A stretch of 64,000 bases of DNA from Bacteriovorax stolpii (GTDB taxonomy: Bacteria; Bdellovibrionota; Bacteriovoracia; Bacteriovoracales; Bacteriovoracaceae), in NCBI GenBank assembly GCA_945883845.1, contig CAMCYI010000004.1:65475-129474 (forward strand). The letters are read 5' to 3'. The notes beneath the pieces are model-generated. The model was not told the origin of the DNA. It was given only the letters and a program-made list of their open reading frames with translations, and ran no database searches. A program made the translations under genes and the position numbers. The stretch's first letter is position 1. Each line of letters begins with the position of its first letter. Below are positions 44,153 to 53,649 of the stretch, piece after piece.

Positions 44153-44698
44153 ATGTCATTTTTCATTCTGGTCCATGGGAAAGTGAGTCCCTATACGTTT
44201 GAGTATCTCGATGATAACTCCCCAGTGCGACTGGAACGAACTCTCATTCACACAGACAGGCCCAAAGGGAAAAGCAAAGAGACGCACGAAAGCATCTCCC
44301 GGGAAGTCTTTGCGATCGAACTCATGAGCAAGGATCTGGCGAAGCTCAGTCCCGCGGCCACCATCAAGGATGCCCGGAAACTCATGGAAGAGCGAAAGAT
44401 CTCTCACATTCCCCTCACCATCGATAACCTTCTCGTGGGTCTCGTCTCAAGCAAGGACCTGCTCCCTTTCGTCAATCCCGGTGGTGAGGGCACAAGACTG
44501 GACAAGTGCATGGCCCGTCTGGTTCTATGCGCATCAGAGGAAACTCCTCTGAGACATATTGCAGAGGTGTTCCTGAAAGAAAACATCAATTCCCTCCCCA
44601 TCGTTGATCGGGATTTTTTAGTTACAGGCATCATTACGAACCGGGATCTGATCAGGTGGTTGCTGACGATGAATAAGTTTCAAAAAGAGATGAAATAA
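44153..44698 (+). CDS. CBS-pair protein
   Basis: 181 residues with two CBS motifs: about 50-105 (KDLAKLSPAATIKDARKLM, HIPLTIDNLLVGLVSSKDLL) and about 118-175 (SEETPLRHIAEVFLKENINS, LPIVDRDFLVTGIITNRDLI). The family binds AMP, ATP or SAM and controls partners. The conserved 35-residue N-terminal leader is shared with the preceding gene. It starts 5 bp after the previous stop, so the two are co-transcribed, probably under the FNR-like box. Confidence 0.87.
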   Translation: MSFFILVHGKVSPYTFEYLDDNSPVRLERTLIHTDRPKGKSKETHESISREVFAIELMSKDLAKLSPAATIKDARKLMEERKISHIPLTIDNLLVGLVSSKDLLPFVNPGGEGTRLDKCMARLVLCASEETPLRHIAEVFLKENINSLPIVDRDFLVTGIITNRDLIRWLLTMNKFQKEMK

Positions 44699-44724
44699 GA
44701 AGGGCCAGGATAACCCGGCCCTTC
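44699..44724 (-). terminator. Terminator-like hairpin between convergent genes
   Basis: 8-bp stem GAAGGGCC/GGCCCTTC (44699-44706 and 44717-44724). On the minus strand it is followed by TTATTTCA; on the plus strand by an A tract. It could serve the convergent lipoprotein gene, possibly both. Confidence 0.55.
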
Positions 44725-44743
44725 AAAAAAAGAATTCTAAATT

Positions 44744-45466
44744 TTAGCGACAGCTGTCTGAACCAATCGCTGTGCTATGTGAAGTTGTGTTCTGGTGATT
44801 AAACACTCCGACAACTCTCCCCGCAGCTGAAAGTTCAGCATCAACGTGACGTGTGCTCCACGATCTCTGGTACCGCACGTTGTGATCACCGTACACCGGA
44901 ATCGAAACGTCATGACATTCCGTGCGACTTGGAATCGTCACACAACGCTCGTGAACAGGAATCTTCGCGCAATGTTTTTCTCCCGCTGGATTGATTGTAC
45001 AGCTTTCTCCTCCACCAACCATTTCACAATGGCGACGTGATGGAATGTGATCACATCTGCGCTCCATTCTGTATCTCAGGACACAGCTTTCATTCTGGCT
45101 ATATTGTCCTGTTCCACTCTTCGTAGAAACATCGGCCGTGAGATCGTAAGCCTGGCCGTTCGTCGCGGCCGGAATTTCAACTCTTCCTTCGGTCTCAGGC
45201 AACACTGTTCCTTGAGGGATTGCGAATGGAATTTTTGCCGTCTTTCCATCAACCTTTATCTCAAGATCGATGTTCTTCTTCGACGTCGGATTAAGTTTCG
45301 CATCATAGAGGGCCACGGGTACTTTGACTTCGCGAGTTCCTTTCTGGAAGAGACCATTCTTCTTTGCGATAACTGTCAGCTCTTCAGACACCTGAAGTTT
45401 TCCTTCAAGGGCATCGCATGAGGCAAGAACGAGAGTGAGAAGGGAAAGAGAGAAAAGTTTTTTCAT
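44744..45466 (-). CDS. Lipoprotein with Cys/Arg-rich repeat
   Basis: 240 residues with a lipobox (LVLASC) and AGGAGG upstream. After an Ig-like beta domain (about 25-110) comes a Cys-rich stretch (about 130-190) of irregular units ending in a CxxIPSRxxC-like pattern: RCDHIPSRRHC, SCTINPAGEKHC, CAKIPVHERC, CVTIPSRTEC. Each unit has paired Cys and a Pro, so a chain of small disulfide loops is likely. No family recognised; surface or periplasmic location is inferred from the lipobox. Confidence 0.65.
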   Translation of the reverse strand: MKKLFSLSLLTLVLASCDALEGKLQVSEELTVIAKKNGLFQKGTREVKVPVALYDAKLNPTSKKNIDLEIKVDGKTAKIPFAIPQGTVLPETEGRVEIPAATNGQAYDLTADVSTKSGTGQYSQNESCVLRYRMERRCDHIPSRRHCEMVGGGESCTINPAGEKHCAKIPVHERCVTIPSRTECHDVSIPVYGDHNVRYQRSWSTRHVDAELSAAGRVVGVFNHQNTTSHSTAIGSDSCR

Positions 45467-45743
45467 TGGGCCTCCTGGTGCCGTGGGAGGCGAAGAATAG
45501 TGACAATGATTTGATCCGGAAAGAAGCTCTGTAAATTATGTCGTGGTGCCAATCTGCACTCGACAACTGAAAAGATGGATCAAGTAACCTACAATCCAGC
45601 CCTGAGATCTGAAATCGTCCTTATCCTTAGTTACACCCTGACCAACTCATAGACACCCCTCATACTAATTACACTCACCACTTTCAGCTGGGGCGAACCC
45701 TGTAAAATCACGGTAACGACAGACCCTTTGTGAAGGACCTCAC

Positions 45744-47579
45744 ATGTTTAAGAATTTCTTTTTTATGATCTTCGCTCTCATCCTCTGCTTGCCATCAGCT
45801 CCTGCACAGGCGCAATCGGCGAGAGAAGTACTGAGTGATGTCGCAGAAAAAGGTGAAGAGGTCCTCGGGTCCCTTGGTCGAATGATCTTCGGGCGCAGGC
45901 GTCCGAGTCAGCCACGCCCTCAACCTCAAACAACTCGTCCTCGGCCACAACCGCAGTTGCCTCAGGTACCAAGAGAGTCTGAGCTGGATCGCAGTGATCG
46001 TCTGGCGAGAGAAGAAGCTCAGAGACAGGTGCTCGCTGAAGAGCAGCGCTTACGTGCTGAAGCTGCCGAAAGATCTGTGGCCGAGAAGGCCTTCCTCAAT
46101 TCATCAAACTTCAAAGAAGCTTCTGACGAAGACCAGGCATCAAACGTTCGCCGCTTACTTCAGAATATTTCTTCAGTCAGCTCATGTCGCTTTCCCCTGA
46201 CTTTCGTAACTAACAGAAATGTACCAGGAATCGTTTTCAGCTTTGACCAGATCATCGCTGAATCGTATCCGTTCTCAAGCGAGAACGGTGTTCGCTGTGC
46301 CCGCAGCTTCCTTCTCTTCTACATCCAGCACAAGTTTGCCGTGCCTGATCCGAAGTTAAATGATCTTTGTAAGCAGTCTTCATGCACCGAGGTCCTGAAG
46401 GCCTACGATTTGTTTATAGCAAACTCGGATAAACTTCTTAGACTCATTTCTTCTCAAGGCTACAAGAGTAACATTGAGCACGGAGCTTCATTGATTGAAA
46501 TCCACCGTGCGCTTCCGGGCAGCTCAGAAAAATATCCAAACGCAGAACTCGCAAACTTAAAAGCCGAAGCTGATCAGGTCACGGCCGCTCAGCAGTCGCC
46601 GGACCGCTCGCAGCTCTGGGCCCTCCAGCAGCGCTCAAACATTCTCTACAATCTCACATCCCTTGCTGAGCGTGAGCAGGCCATTGATCAGCTGACCTCG
46701 CGCGAAGAGCTCGCTGAGCGAGACATTCCAAACTCTGAAGTCGCCACTTCCGGAAGCATCACTGTCGAACTCGTAAAATCCGCCTGTGCTGAATACAAGG
46801 CGCGCTCAAAGGCGACTCCACTCATGAGTCTCTCTAACGAAGATCGCGCACGTGCGATCCAGGAACTTCGTCCTTACTCGCGCCTCTGCTACATCTCAGC
46901 CGGCCGCGAAGGACAGAACGTCACGACGATCAACTTCAAGAACGACACTCCTAACGACATCAACCCGACTGCCAGTGAATCAGGCACAGGTGCGAGCCGC
47001 GAGTTCCACTTCGAATTCCCGGGCCGCACGAAACGCAACATGGCCCTAAAAATTACCGACAATGCGGCCCTGAACGCCGGCATGTCAGCGAACCTCCTCG
47101 AGACAACGATCGTTTTCATTCCAAGAAAAGTCGTTCCGTACATCGAGCTCGACGCCAACGATCCTGCTCACCGCAAACTTATTCTTCCGACCGGAGAGTC
47201 CGTGACCTTCGACGCCGTCTCTCAGGAAATAAAAGATGGTGCTCTTGAAGAATCAACTATTGATGTGGCCGAGAGCCGTCACACTCGCAAGTTCGCCAAC
47301 GTCCGCTACACCGGTAACGGGATCAGCATCCGTGTTGACCGTCGCGCTGGTACACCTGAGCACATCTATTCAGTGGCCTTCAACTCGAACGAGCGGATCC
47401 GCGAAGCGACGGTTTCACACAAAGGTAAAGTTTGTTACGTAAGCAAGTCACTCCTCTGGCAGAACGCTGAAAATCCGGATCTGACACCGATCTTTAAGTA
47501 CTCGACGGACCAGGAGTTTCTGGACGTCGTGGCGAATCGTCAATGTAAGTGGAATCTGACGATGAGAGATATCGAATAG
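45744..47579 (+). CDS. Exported protein with Pro/Gln/Arg-rich linker and coiled coil
   Basis: 611 residues: signal peptide (MFKNFFFMIFALILCLPSAPAQA), a helix-forming segment (about 25-50), a Pro/Gln/Arg-rich linker (about 52-75), a charged Glu/Arg/Ala-rich coiled coil (about 80-125), then globular sequence with some Cys (SCRF, GVRCARS, CSCTEV-type). The C-terminal ~200 residues are beta-rich. AAGGA precedes the ATG. No catalytic motif recognised. Codon use shows more GC-rich third positions in the last third than nearby genes. Confidence 0.65.
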   Translation: MFKNFFFMIFALILCLPSAPAQAQSAREVLSDVAEKGEEVLGSLGRMIFGRRRPSQPRPQPQTTRPRPQPQLPQVPRESELDRSDRLAREEAQRQVLAEEQRLRAEAAERSVAEKAFLNSSNFKEASDEDQASNVRRLLQNISSVSSCRFPLTFVTNRNVPGIVFSFDQIIAESYPFSSENGVRCARSFLLFYIQHKFAVPDPKLNDLCKQSSCTEVLKAYDLFIANSDKLLRLISSQGYKSNIEHGASLIEIHRALPGSSEKYPNAELANLKAEADQVTAAQQSPDRSQLWALQQRSNILYNLTSLAEREQAIDQLTSREELAERDIPNSEVATSGSITVELVKSACAEYKARSKATPLMSLSNEDRARAIQELRPYSRLCYISAGREGQNVTTINFKNDTPNDINPTASESGTGASREFHFEFPGRTKRNMALKITDNAALNAGMSANLLETTIVFIPRKVVPYIELDANDPAHRKLILPTGESVTFDAVSQEIKDGALEESTIDVAESRHTRKFANVRYTGNGISIRVDRRAGTPEHIYSVAFNSNERIREATVSHKGKVCYVSKSLLWQNAENPDLTPIFKYSTDQEFLDVVANRQCKWNLTMRDIE

Positions 47580-47607
47580 AGTCTGAACATTTTAATGAAG
47601 CCCCATT

Positions 47608-47777
47608 CTACAGCTGATTTTGCGGCAGTCCATCGGCGATCTCATAATAATCTCCCTTATCAGCAACAAAGATATGCCTGACAAGCGTCGTATGGGTAGG
47701 CCCGCAGAACTCTCGAACGAAACCACGACAGTTGGTCACTTGTTGTCCACCAGAACGAGAATCTTGTGGTCTTTCAT
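47608..47777 (-). pseudogene. Possible frameshifted remnant after the hybrid kinase
   Basis: An ATG at 47777 overlaps the kinase stop (ATGA) and begins MKDHKILVLVDNK, like the first strand of a receiver domain, but stops after 13 codons. In another frame the same stretch stays open to 47608 and ends in protein-like sequence (VADKGDYYEIADGL). Both frames together look like a broken or short gene. I cannot show that it was ever functional. Confidence 0.25.
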
Positions 47778-49678
47778 TCTGAAACTCCAAATAAGAATTG
47801 TAATTTTTCGACGATTTGAATTTTTCGAAACGGTTTTGGTAACAGCCCATCGACCTGCCCCTTGAGTGTCTTAAATCTCTCATCATTGGCATCGGAACCG
47901 CCGGTGATGAAGATAAATTTCGGTTGAACAATGGTGGAATCAGAGCGCAGTTTTTCTAAAAAAGTAAATCCGTCCATGGCCGGCATGCTGATATCCGAAA
48001 TGACGAGTTCAAACTTCTCACGCTGAATCTCATCCAGAGCTTGTTGTCCATCGCTGGCGCAAAAGACAGTAAATCCCAGGCGGGTGAGCATGTCGCCGAG
48101 AATTTCCTGCAGCTCTTCCTCGTCATCCACAACCAGCACCTTCCCCCTAAAGCTCATCTGCTTGGCGGCTTCCGGTTTCAGACTTGGTTTTTGAGCTTCT
48201 TCAAGCTTCGTTCTGAGCAAGTGCGCAGGAAGTATGATCGTGAAGGTTGTTCCCTCTCCGAGCATCGAGTTCAAGTCGAGACTCCCGTCATGTTCTTTGA
48301 TAATGGAACTCACTAATGAGAGACCAATGCCGGTACCTTCGCTGGCAATTTTGGTCGTAAAGAAGGGCTCAAATACTTTTCCCTGTAACTCACTAGGTAT
48401 TCCCCGGCCGTTATCGATGACCGAGACACTCACTCCATGCACAAGCTCAGCGTACTGGACGGTAATCTTCCGCTCAGGTTGGCCGGAAGTGGCATCTCTG
48501 GCATTTGTAATCAAATTGACAAACACCTGCTGCAGCCGCCCCCGACTCCCGTAGACTTCCATATCACCCCGGTCTCCAACGAGCTCAAAACAAATCCCTT
48601 GCTGGTTATAGATGTCCTTCATCATGAAAAAAGTTTCGCTCAGGACATCCATCAGATTAAAATGCATAAGTTCATCCGAATCGATCCTGGAATAAGTTCG
48701 AAGCCCTCTGACGATGTGGCCGATGCGCTCGAGAGCAAGGTCAATTTTTTCGAATCTATCTTCAAAGAAAATATCTTTGACCCCTAAAGTCCTAATGTCC
48801 GTCTGGATCATGGACAGTAGACCTTTAGCGATGGCCAGAGGATTATTGACCTCGTGGGCGACTCCCGCGGCAAGCTCTCCGATGGAAGCGAGCTTGGAAT
48901 TATGGAGAAAGATTTTCTTCTGCCGGGAAAGGTCATCTTCTATCTTCGAAGTCCGGAGCATTTCTCCGATAATCTTAAAGAATTCGATGAAGTCTTTTAA
49001 GATCTCATCGGTGAAATGGATGTTGGAATTCTGAATGAAAAACAGAGAAACAAGCGCATCCATGCTGTAGAATGGAAAAACAAGACTTGGTTTTCCTTCT
49101 GAATGGACGAACTTCGGCCCCGGGGACTCGGAAATGCTTTTCATGAGTTCCGGCTCGAAGCTTGCCAGGTCCTCACCCAGGTGAGCGGACTCACACTCCG
49201 TGAGGAGGATGATCTTCTTTGTGAGAAAATCGAAAAGCTCCCCGCGGTCTTTCGAAAGCTCGGCAAATTGCAACCTGATGTCGGCCATCGCCAGCGATAT
49301 CTGCTGCTGTTTTTTGTCCCGTGTGATGTCGAAGCGAAACGCGATGTATTGCTTAACTACACCATCCTCGATCACTGGAGAAATAATGGTATCGACCCAG
49401 TAATGGGTTCCGTCCTTGGCGCGGTTCTTCACCTGATCGCGCCAGATTTTTCCAGCGGATATGGTCTTCCACATGTTTTCAAAAAAACTCTTAGGATGGT
49501 GGCCCGAATTTAGGATCCGGTGGTTGCGGCCGATGAGTTCCTGAGGTTGATAACCGGAAATCTCACAGAGTCTATCGTTCACGTGGGTGATGATGCCACT
49601 GATGTCGGTCTTCGCCACAATGGCGTATTGGTTGAGTGCAGACTCAAGACTGAGTAGTTCAGCTTTTTTAAGATTCAT
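47774..49678 (-). CDS. PAS-containing hybrid sensor histidine kinase
   Basis: 634 residues from the ATG at 49678 (AAGGGAG upstream). Domains: PAS (about 10-125: IVAKTDISGIITHVND, GTHYWVDTIISPV), a ~150-residue GAF-like region, HisKA (phospho-His in GVAHEVNNPLAIAK), HATPase (NLITNARDA, VIDNGRGIP, GTGIGLSLV), and a C-terminal receiver (LVVDDEEEL, phospho-Asp in LVISDISMPAMDG, KPF near the end). No membrane helix, so cytosolic sensing. The response regulator at 49903 is encoded upstream on the same strand, 225 bp away, and may be its partner. Confidence 0.9.
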   Translation of the reverse strand: MNLKKAELLSLESALNQYAIVAKTDISGIITHVNDRLCEISGYQPQELIGRNHRILNSGHHPKSFFENMWKTISAGKIWRDQVKNRAKDGTHYWVDTIISPVIEDGVVKQYIAFRFDITRDKKQQQISLAMADIRLQFAELSKDRGELFDFLTKKIILLTECESAHLGEDLASFEPELMKSISESPGPKFVHSEGKPSLVFPFYSMDALVSLFFIQNSNIHFTDEILKDFIEFFKIIGEMLRTSKIEDDLSRQKKIFLHNSKLASIGELAAGVAHEVNNPLAIAKGLLSMIQTDIRTLGVKDIFFEDRFEKIDLALERIGHIVRGLRTYSRIDSDELMHFNLMDVLSETFFMMKDIYNQQGICFELVGDRGDMEVYGSRGRLQQVFVNLITNARDATSGQPERKITVQYAELVHGVSVSVIDNGRGIPSELQGKVFEPFFTTKIASEGTGIGLSLVSSIIKEHDGSLDLNSMLGEGTTFTIILPAHLLRTKLEEAQKPSLKPEAAKQMSFRGKVLVVDDEEELQEILGDMLTRLGFTVFCASDGQQALDEIQREKFELVISDISMPAMDGFTFLEKLRSDSTIVQPKFIFITGGSDANDERFKTLKGQVDGLLPKPFRKIQIVEKLQFLFGVSE

Positions 49679-49902
49679 TTTCACTCCCTTTTCGGAACTC
49701 TTTAAACTTGTCCCCAAGCATGTCCGTGTAGCCAAATAAAAACTTCTTTATGGATGTACCTTTTAAAGGTGAGTTCAAACATCATCTTCGTGGTGATCGA
49801 TGAGGTCACTAGTCCAATTCATTAAGTTATGGAGAATAATTTTTTTTTCCCGTCGAGCTCTCATCGCGCTCCGAATATTCGACTGCTCTAATTCCCTCAG
49901 TT

Positions 49903-50694
49903 TCATCCTACCTTCTTTTCCACTACGGCCTTAGCAAGGTCGTCTAATCGTGTGGACAAGGTCAGAAAGAGTGCATTGATCCATTTAGGCTGCGAAGTCA
50001 TCACGGCTTCAAACTTTTCCTTTGGAATCGAAATCACAACGCAATCCTTGATGGCAAGGAGTGAAGCTGTTCGGTATTTTTGAAACAGAAACCCCATCTC
50101 GCCGACGAGCTCCCCGGCATGTGCATGGGCGATGATATGCTCACGTCCTTTCTCATCTTTCTTCATCACATGAAACTCGCCTTCTTTGATGAAGAAGATG
50201 CTCGAAGACAGGTCTCCTTCTCGCATAGCAAACTCCCCGGCCTTAAAGTAGAAAACACCTGAGACCGGTTGCTCGGCCGGCTTCTTGGACAGGAGTCGTT
50301 GCACCTTCGAGAGGACTTCCTTGGGACTAAATGGCTTACTCTGGACTTCGATGTTCTCTAGAAGATCGATTTCGATGCGATATTCATCAAGGGATGCACT
50401 TATGAGGAGAATCGGTGTGAGCCGAGGCTGCCCACCGGCCTTTTGCGACCGCTGACTATCCAGGAGCTGAATGTGCTGAACAAACTTCACCCCATCTTTC
50501 TTAGGCATCTTCACATCAGTGATGACGATGTCAAAGATCTCATTGGTATATTTGAAAGTCCCATCGAGGCCATCAATAGCGGTGATGACTCGATAACCGG
50601 CATTAAAGAAAATCTCCGTGAGCATCTCTAAGATGTCAGGGTCATCGTCAACGATGAGGACATTGATTTTTTTTGCGGTAGGAGCTAAGGACAT
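49903..50694 (-). CDS. Response regulator with cyclic-nucleotide-binding output
   Basis: 263 residues. N-terminal receiver (about 10-125: LIVDDDPDIL, phospho-Asp in IVITDVKMPKKDG, KPFSP) joined by a linker to a cNMP-binding domain (about 150-240: FAMREGDLSSSIFFIKEGEF, GELVGEMGFLFQKYRTASLLA). There is no HTH, so it does not directly bind DNA as CRP does. The Arg-Thr-Ala-Ser in the cassette keeps the phosphate-contacting Arg. It may pass a phosphorylation signal to another protein in a nucleotide-dependent way (inference). Confidence 0.87.
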   Translation of the reverse strand: MSLAPTAKKINVLIVDDDPDILEMLTEIFFNAGYRVITAIDGLDGTFKYTNEIFDIVITDVKMPKKDGVKFVQHIQLLDSQRSQKAGGQPRLTPILLISASLDEYRIEIDLLENIEVQSKPFSPKEVLSKVQRLLSKKPAEQPVSGVFYFKAGEFAMREGDLSSSIFFIKEGEFHVMKKDEKGREHIIAHAHAGELVGEMGFLFQKYRTASLLAIKDCVVISIPKEKFEAVMTSQPKWINALFLTLSTRLDDLAKAVVEKKVG

Positions 50695-51268
50695 AATTGT
50701 TCCGTCTGATAAATGCTGGGATTGATATATAGTTTCTAAAGAGAATCTTAAGTGTTTCTTTTGGTATCGAACTAACTATTTTCAGTTTTGTTTCAAATAA
50801 AATATTGAAGATGGAAGTCACTGTATTAGCTACGAAGAGTTCTTTGCCGTATATGATTCCCGGAATACATGCACACGGATAACCGTCATAAACGCGCGCT
50901 CTTTTTAAACTGCCGGACTAAAAGGGTGAAGAAGTTGTTAATTATCACCTAAAATAATTAATTTTCATATTAAGCCTCGAGTTGAAACTCCTGTCGTCTT
51001 GTGGACTTCACTTTTCTAAACTGGGTACTCATTTTGCCTAAATCCTCACTGCGCATGCTGGCCGCGAGAAGTCGTTGTAAAAATAAGAAGCATCTTGAGT
51101 CTCTAAAAAGTCGGATTCGATCTACTGTTTATCGTGAATCACACGTGCGCTCTTTTGCGAGCGAATGTTAACCGCCTCATCCGTGAACGATCATCTGAAT
51201 AATTTTATGTATTTCTATAATGAAGTGCTGCTTGCGAAGAGCTTAACACCAATTTAGTCCGACAGTTT
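50695..51268. other. 574-bp intergenic region without a supported gene
   Basis: It separates the response regulator gene from the TolC gene, both on the minus strand, and looks A+T-rich. The best open frame is GTG 51001 to stop 51171 on the plus strand (56 codons, basic, no Shine-Dalgarno), which I do not call. A short stem CGCTC/GAGCG occurs near 51150. It may hold the promoter of the response regulator and remnants of an older gene. Confidence 0.6.
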
Positions 51269-52600
51269 CTAAATACCAAACCCAGCAGAGAAGAGTTTAG
51301 CATCGAGCTCAAACTGCTTAACCTCATAAAGGGCCGTCCAGCGACGAATGTCCGCGTCCGCTACGTCCTGCTCTCGGATATTGACCAAGAAAAGATCCGA
51401 GGATCCCTGGGTCCACTTAGTCTTTTCTGCGGTCGCCATCCGAACCGTATTCTCAAATTCTTCAGAGACCGTTTGCCAGCGCTTGAGTGAGGTCAGGGCA
51501 CTTTCAACCGAAAAATCATGAAACCGACTGAGTTCCTGCCTGATGTACGCATTTTGTTTCTGGGCGGCCTGAGCTTTATAAGAAAACGCCACGGTCTTTC
51601 CACGCGCCTTTCTGTTTTCCAGCGGGTAATCAAATTTCACACCCACCATGAGGCTCTCAGGATCGTAAGGATCGTTTTGTGAAAGTTCTTTCGCTCCCAG
51701 AACATCGACGGCGAGTCCAGGTAATCGTTCTTGTTCGAAGAGTTCTTCGGAAAGACGCATTTTTTTTACCTCGAGCTCCGCGATTCTGACTTGGGGGACG
51801 CTATCAAGAAACGTATCCGAAGCCTTTTTTTCAACGTGGAGACTAGACTCAAGGGGCGGTGGAGAGCCCTGCAACTGAGAACCTGGAAGATACAGAGAAA
51901 GCTCCGTACGAAACCGAGAAACTTCGATCTCGGCCTTCATGAGTTCGTCTTCACGCTTGCGGATACTTCTTACGTTATCGGTGAGCTTGATCGCTTCGAG
52001 ATCCCCAGCTTTAAGCCGACGCTCGAGCATCTGAGTTCGATCTTCGGCAAGGGCCAGGATGCCTTTTCTGATCGCCAACTTCTGCTCCTCCAGGCGCCAC
52101 TTAATAAACAATGAAAGTGCTTTATGAAGGTACACATTTTTCTTGAGCCGGAGCTCCTCTTCCACTTGTTGTTTTTCAATCTGCGCGATAGCAAGACCTG
52201 TTCGAAGTTCGTCGGTACCGGAGTTTCTTAACAGTGGAACCGATAAACCAGCAAAAATTTCACCCGCCCCTGAGGTCTGATATTTCCCATCATAGGATGG
52301 GAATCTTCCGAGGCCTTGGCGGTGGCCGGCTATGAGCGAGACTCCGCGAAAGGGCGTCATGCGCTCGAGGGTCGATTCGATGTAGCCGTTATCATATTCA
52401 TCTTCAATGCGATTGCGAGATTTGAAAGTCAACTTGTGATCAAAAGCACCCTGAGCTGACTGAACATCTCCATCGGCAGCCTTCGATTTTAAAACTGCCG
52501 CTTCAATCAGCGGAAAGTTTTCCAGTACACTCTTGCGAACATCGGCTTCGGTAAGACAAAAACCAGCAGAGGAAAACAAGGCCAAGAAGAACAAAATCAT
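51269..52600 (-). CDS. TolC-family outer-membrane efflux protein
   Basis: 443 residues with a signal peptide (MILFFLALFSSAGFCL) and long heptad-rich helical stretches (RLKKNVYLHKALSLFIKWRLEEQKL, KLTDNVRSIRKREDELMKAEIEV region) broken by short strand segments, the pattern of OEP repeats. It is slightly shorter than E. coli TolC (493). It forms the outer-membrane duct of tripartite exporters. The start overlaps the stop of the HlyD-like gene (ATGA), and AGAGGA precedes it. Last gene of a three-gene export operon. Confidence 0.82.
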   Translation of the reverse strand: MILFFLALFSSAGFCLTEADVRKSVLENFPLIEAAVLKSKAADGDVQSAQGAFDHKLTFKSRNRIEDEYDNGYIESTLERMTPFRGVSLIAGHRQGLGRFPSYDGKYQTSGAGEIFAGLSVPLLRNSGTDELRTGLAIAQIEKQQVEEELRLKKNVYLHKALSLFIKWRLEEQKLAIRKGILALAEDRTQMLERRLKAGDLEAIKLTDNVRSIRKREDELMKAEIEVSRFRTELSLYLPGSQLQGSPPPLESSLHVEKKASDTFLDSVPQVRIAELEVKKMRLSEELFEQERLPGLAVDVLGAKELSQNDPYDPESLMVGVKFDYPLENRKARGKTVAFSYKAQAAQKQNAYIRQELSRFHDFSVESALTSLKRWQTVSEEFENTVRMATAEKTKWTQGSSDLFLVNIREQDVADADIRRWTALYEVKQFELDAKLFSAGFGI

Positions 52601-53649
52601 TTTTTGTCCTCTTTTTTGTCGTCTAAGTAATGCTCAGAATCTGTCGTTTTATCTTTCGAGAGCATCTTATTGAGTTCATCTTGGATCGGTTCTGCGAACG
52701 CCGGGAAGCCGTTGGCGATTCGCCAGACTTCGCGGATGACAAAAGAATCTGAGAGAGCAATGTATCCGCGAGCGTGGTTTCCAAGTCTCAAAATTCGCGT
52801 CGATGGCCAAGGACCGGCAGGAATTAACAGGACACGAAATTTCCCTGCACTAGAACTCGCCTGATCAACTAAATGCACCCTTGCCTTAAAAGTATTCACC
52901 GCAATGGATGGCCATCCTGCGACCTGCAGAGCTGGCCAGCCTTCAAACTGTAAACGAGCTGTTTGTCCGACTTCAACCATGGAGGCATCATTACCATCTA
53001 CCCAGATTTCAACCGCTGGAGTTTTTGTTTCGGGAGAGAAAACAGCGATCGGAGTTCCGGCCTTGACAAGAAGTCCCCTTTCTCCAGGGATAATCCGGAT
53101 CACTGTTCCGTCTCGGGGGGCAAAGATTTTCTGAGTATTTTGGCGGGAAAGCTGGGTCTCTGCTTTGGTAAGAGTGGCCTGGGCCTTCGCCACTTCCATG
53201 GAGAGCTTGGAAACTTCAATCTTCGCTTTTTCGTAATCTTTTCTCGCCGATAGACCTTGATCGAGAAGAGATCTTTGGCGCTCAAGGTCGAGTCTCGAGG
53301 TTTGTTCCATCAGAATGGCGGCTTCAAGTCCAGCTCTCCCCGCATCTTTTTCTCGGGCCATCCGGTCGAGGATGTCGGGGTCACTATCAATCATATTTGC
53401 CAGAAGATCCCCTTCTTTAACGGCATCCCCTTCTCTGACGTGCCACATTTGAATAAACCCAGAAACCGGGGCGTTCAGAGACTGAACGCGCTCATTAGGA
53501 TTAATCGCCGTGACGACCCCGTTACCGGTGGTAAAAGAAATCCACGGCAAAAGGAAAAGAAGCAAGACGAGGAAAATTACGCCGACGAGAGTCCGTCGAT
53601 TCTTAAGCTCCATCGGAAGTTTCGCCTTAAGAAGTTCTGCTCTATCCAC
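52597..53649 (-). CDS. HlyD-family periplasmic adaptor
   Basis: 350 residues from GTG at 53649, preferred because GGAGG lies seven bases upstream; the gene then overlaps the ABC gene stop by 8 bp. Layout: a short cytosolic N-terminus, one membrane helix (about 26-42), a lipoyl half (SLNAPVSGFIQMWHVREGDAV), a coiled-coil hairpin (about 90-165), the other lipoyl half (IFAPRDGTVIRI), then beta-barrel. It is a typical membrane-fusion protein linking an inner-membrane pump to TolC. Confidence 0.88.
   Translation of the reverse strand: MDRAELLKAKLPMELKNRRTLVGVIFLVLLLFLLPWISFTTGNGVVTAINPNERVQSLNAPVSGFIQMWHVREGDAVKEGDLLANMIDSDPDILDRMAREKDAGRAGLEAAILMEQTSRLDLERQRSLLDQGLSARKDYEKAKIEVSKLSMEVAKAQATLTKAETQLSRQNTQKIFAPRDGTVIRIIPGERGLLVKAGTPIAVFSPETKTPAVEIWVDGNDASMVEVGQTARLQFEGWPALQVAGWPSIAVNTFKARVHLVDQASSSAGKFRVLLIPAGPWPSTRILRLGNHARGYIALSDSFVIREVWRIANGFPAFAEPIQDELNKMLSKDKTTDSEHYLDDKKEDKK

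Noticed and set aside
51001..51171. 56-codon GTG-started plus frame in the 574-bp gap
   Set aside because: No Shine-Dalgarno, no family similarity and no supporting context.
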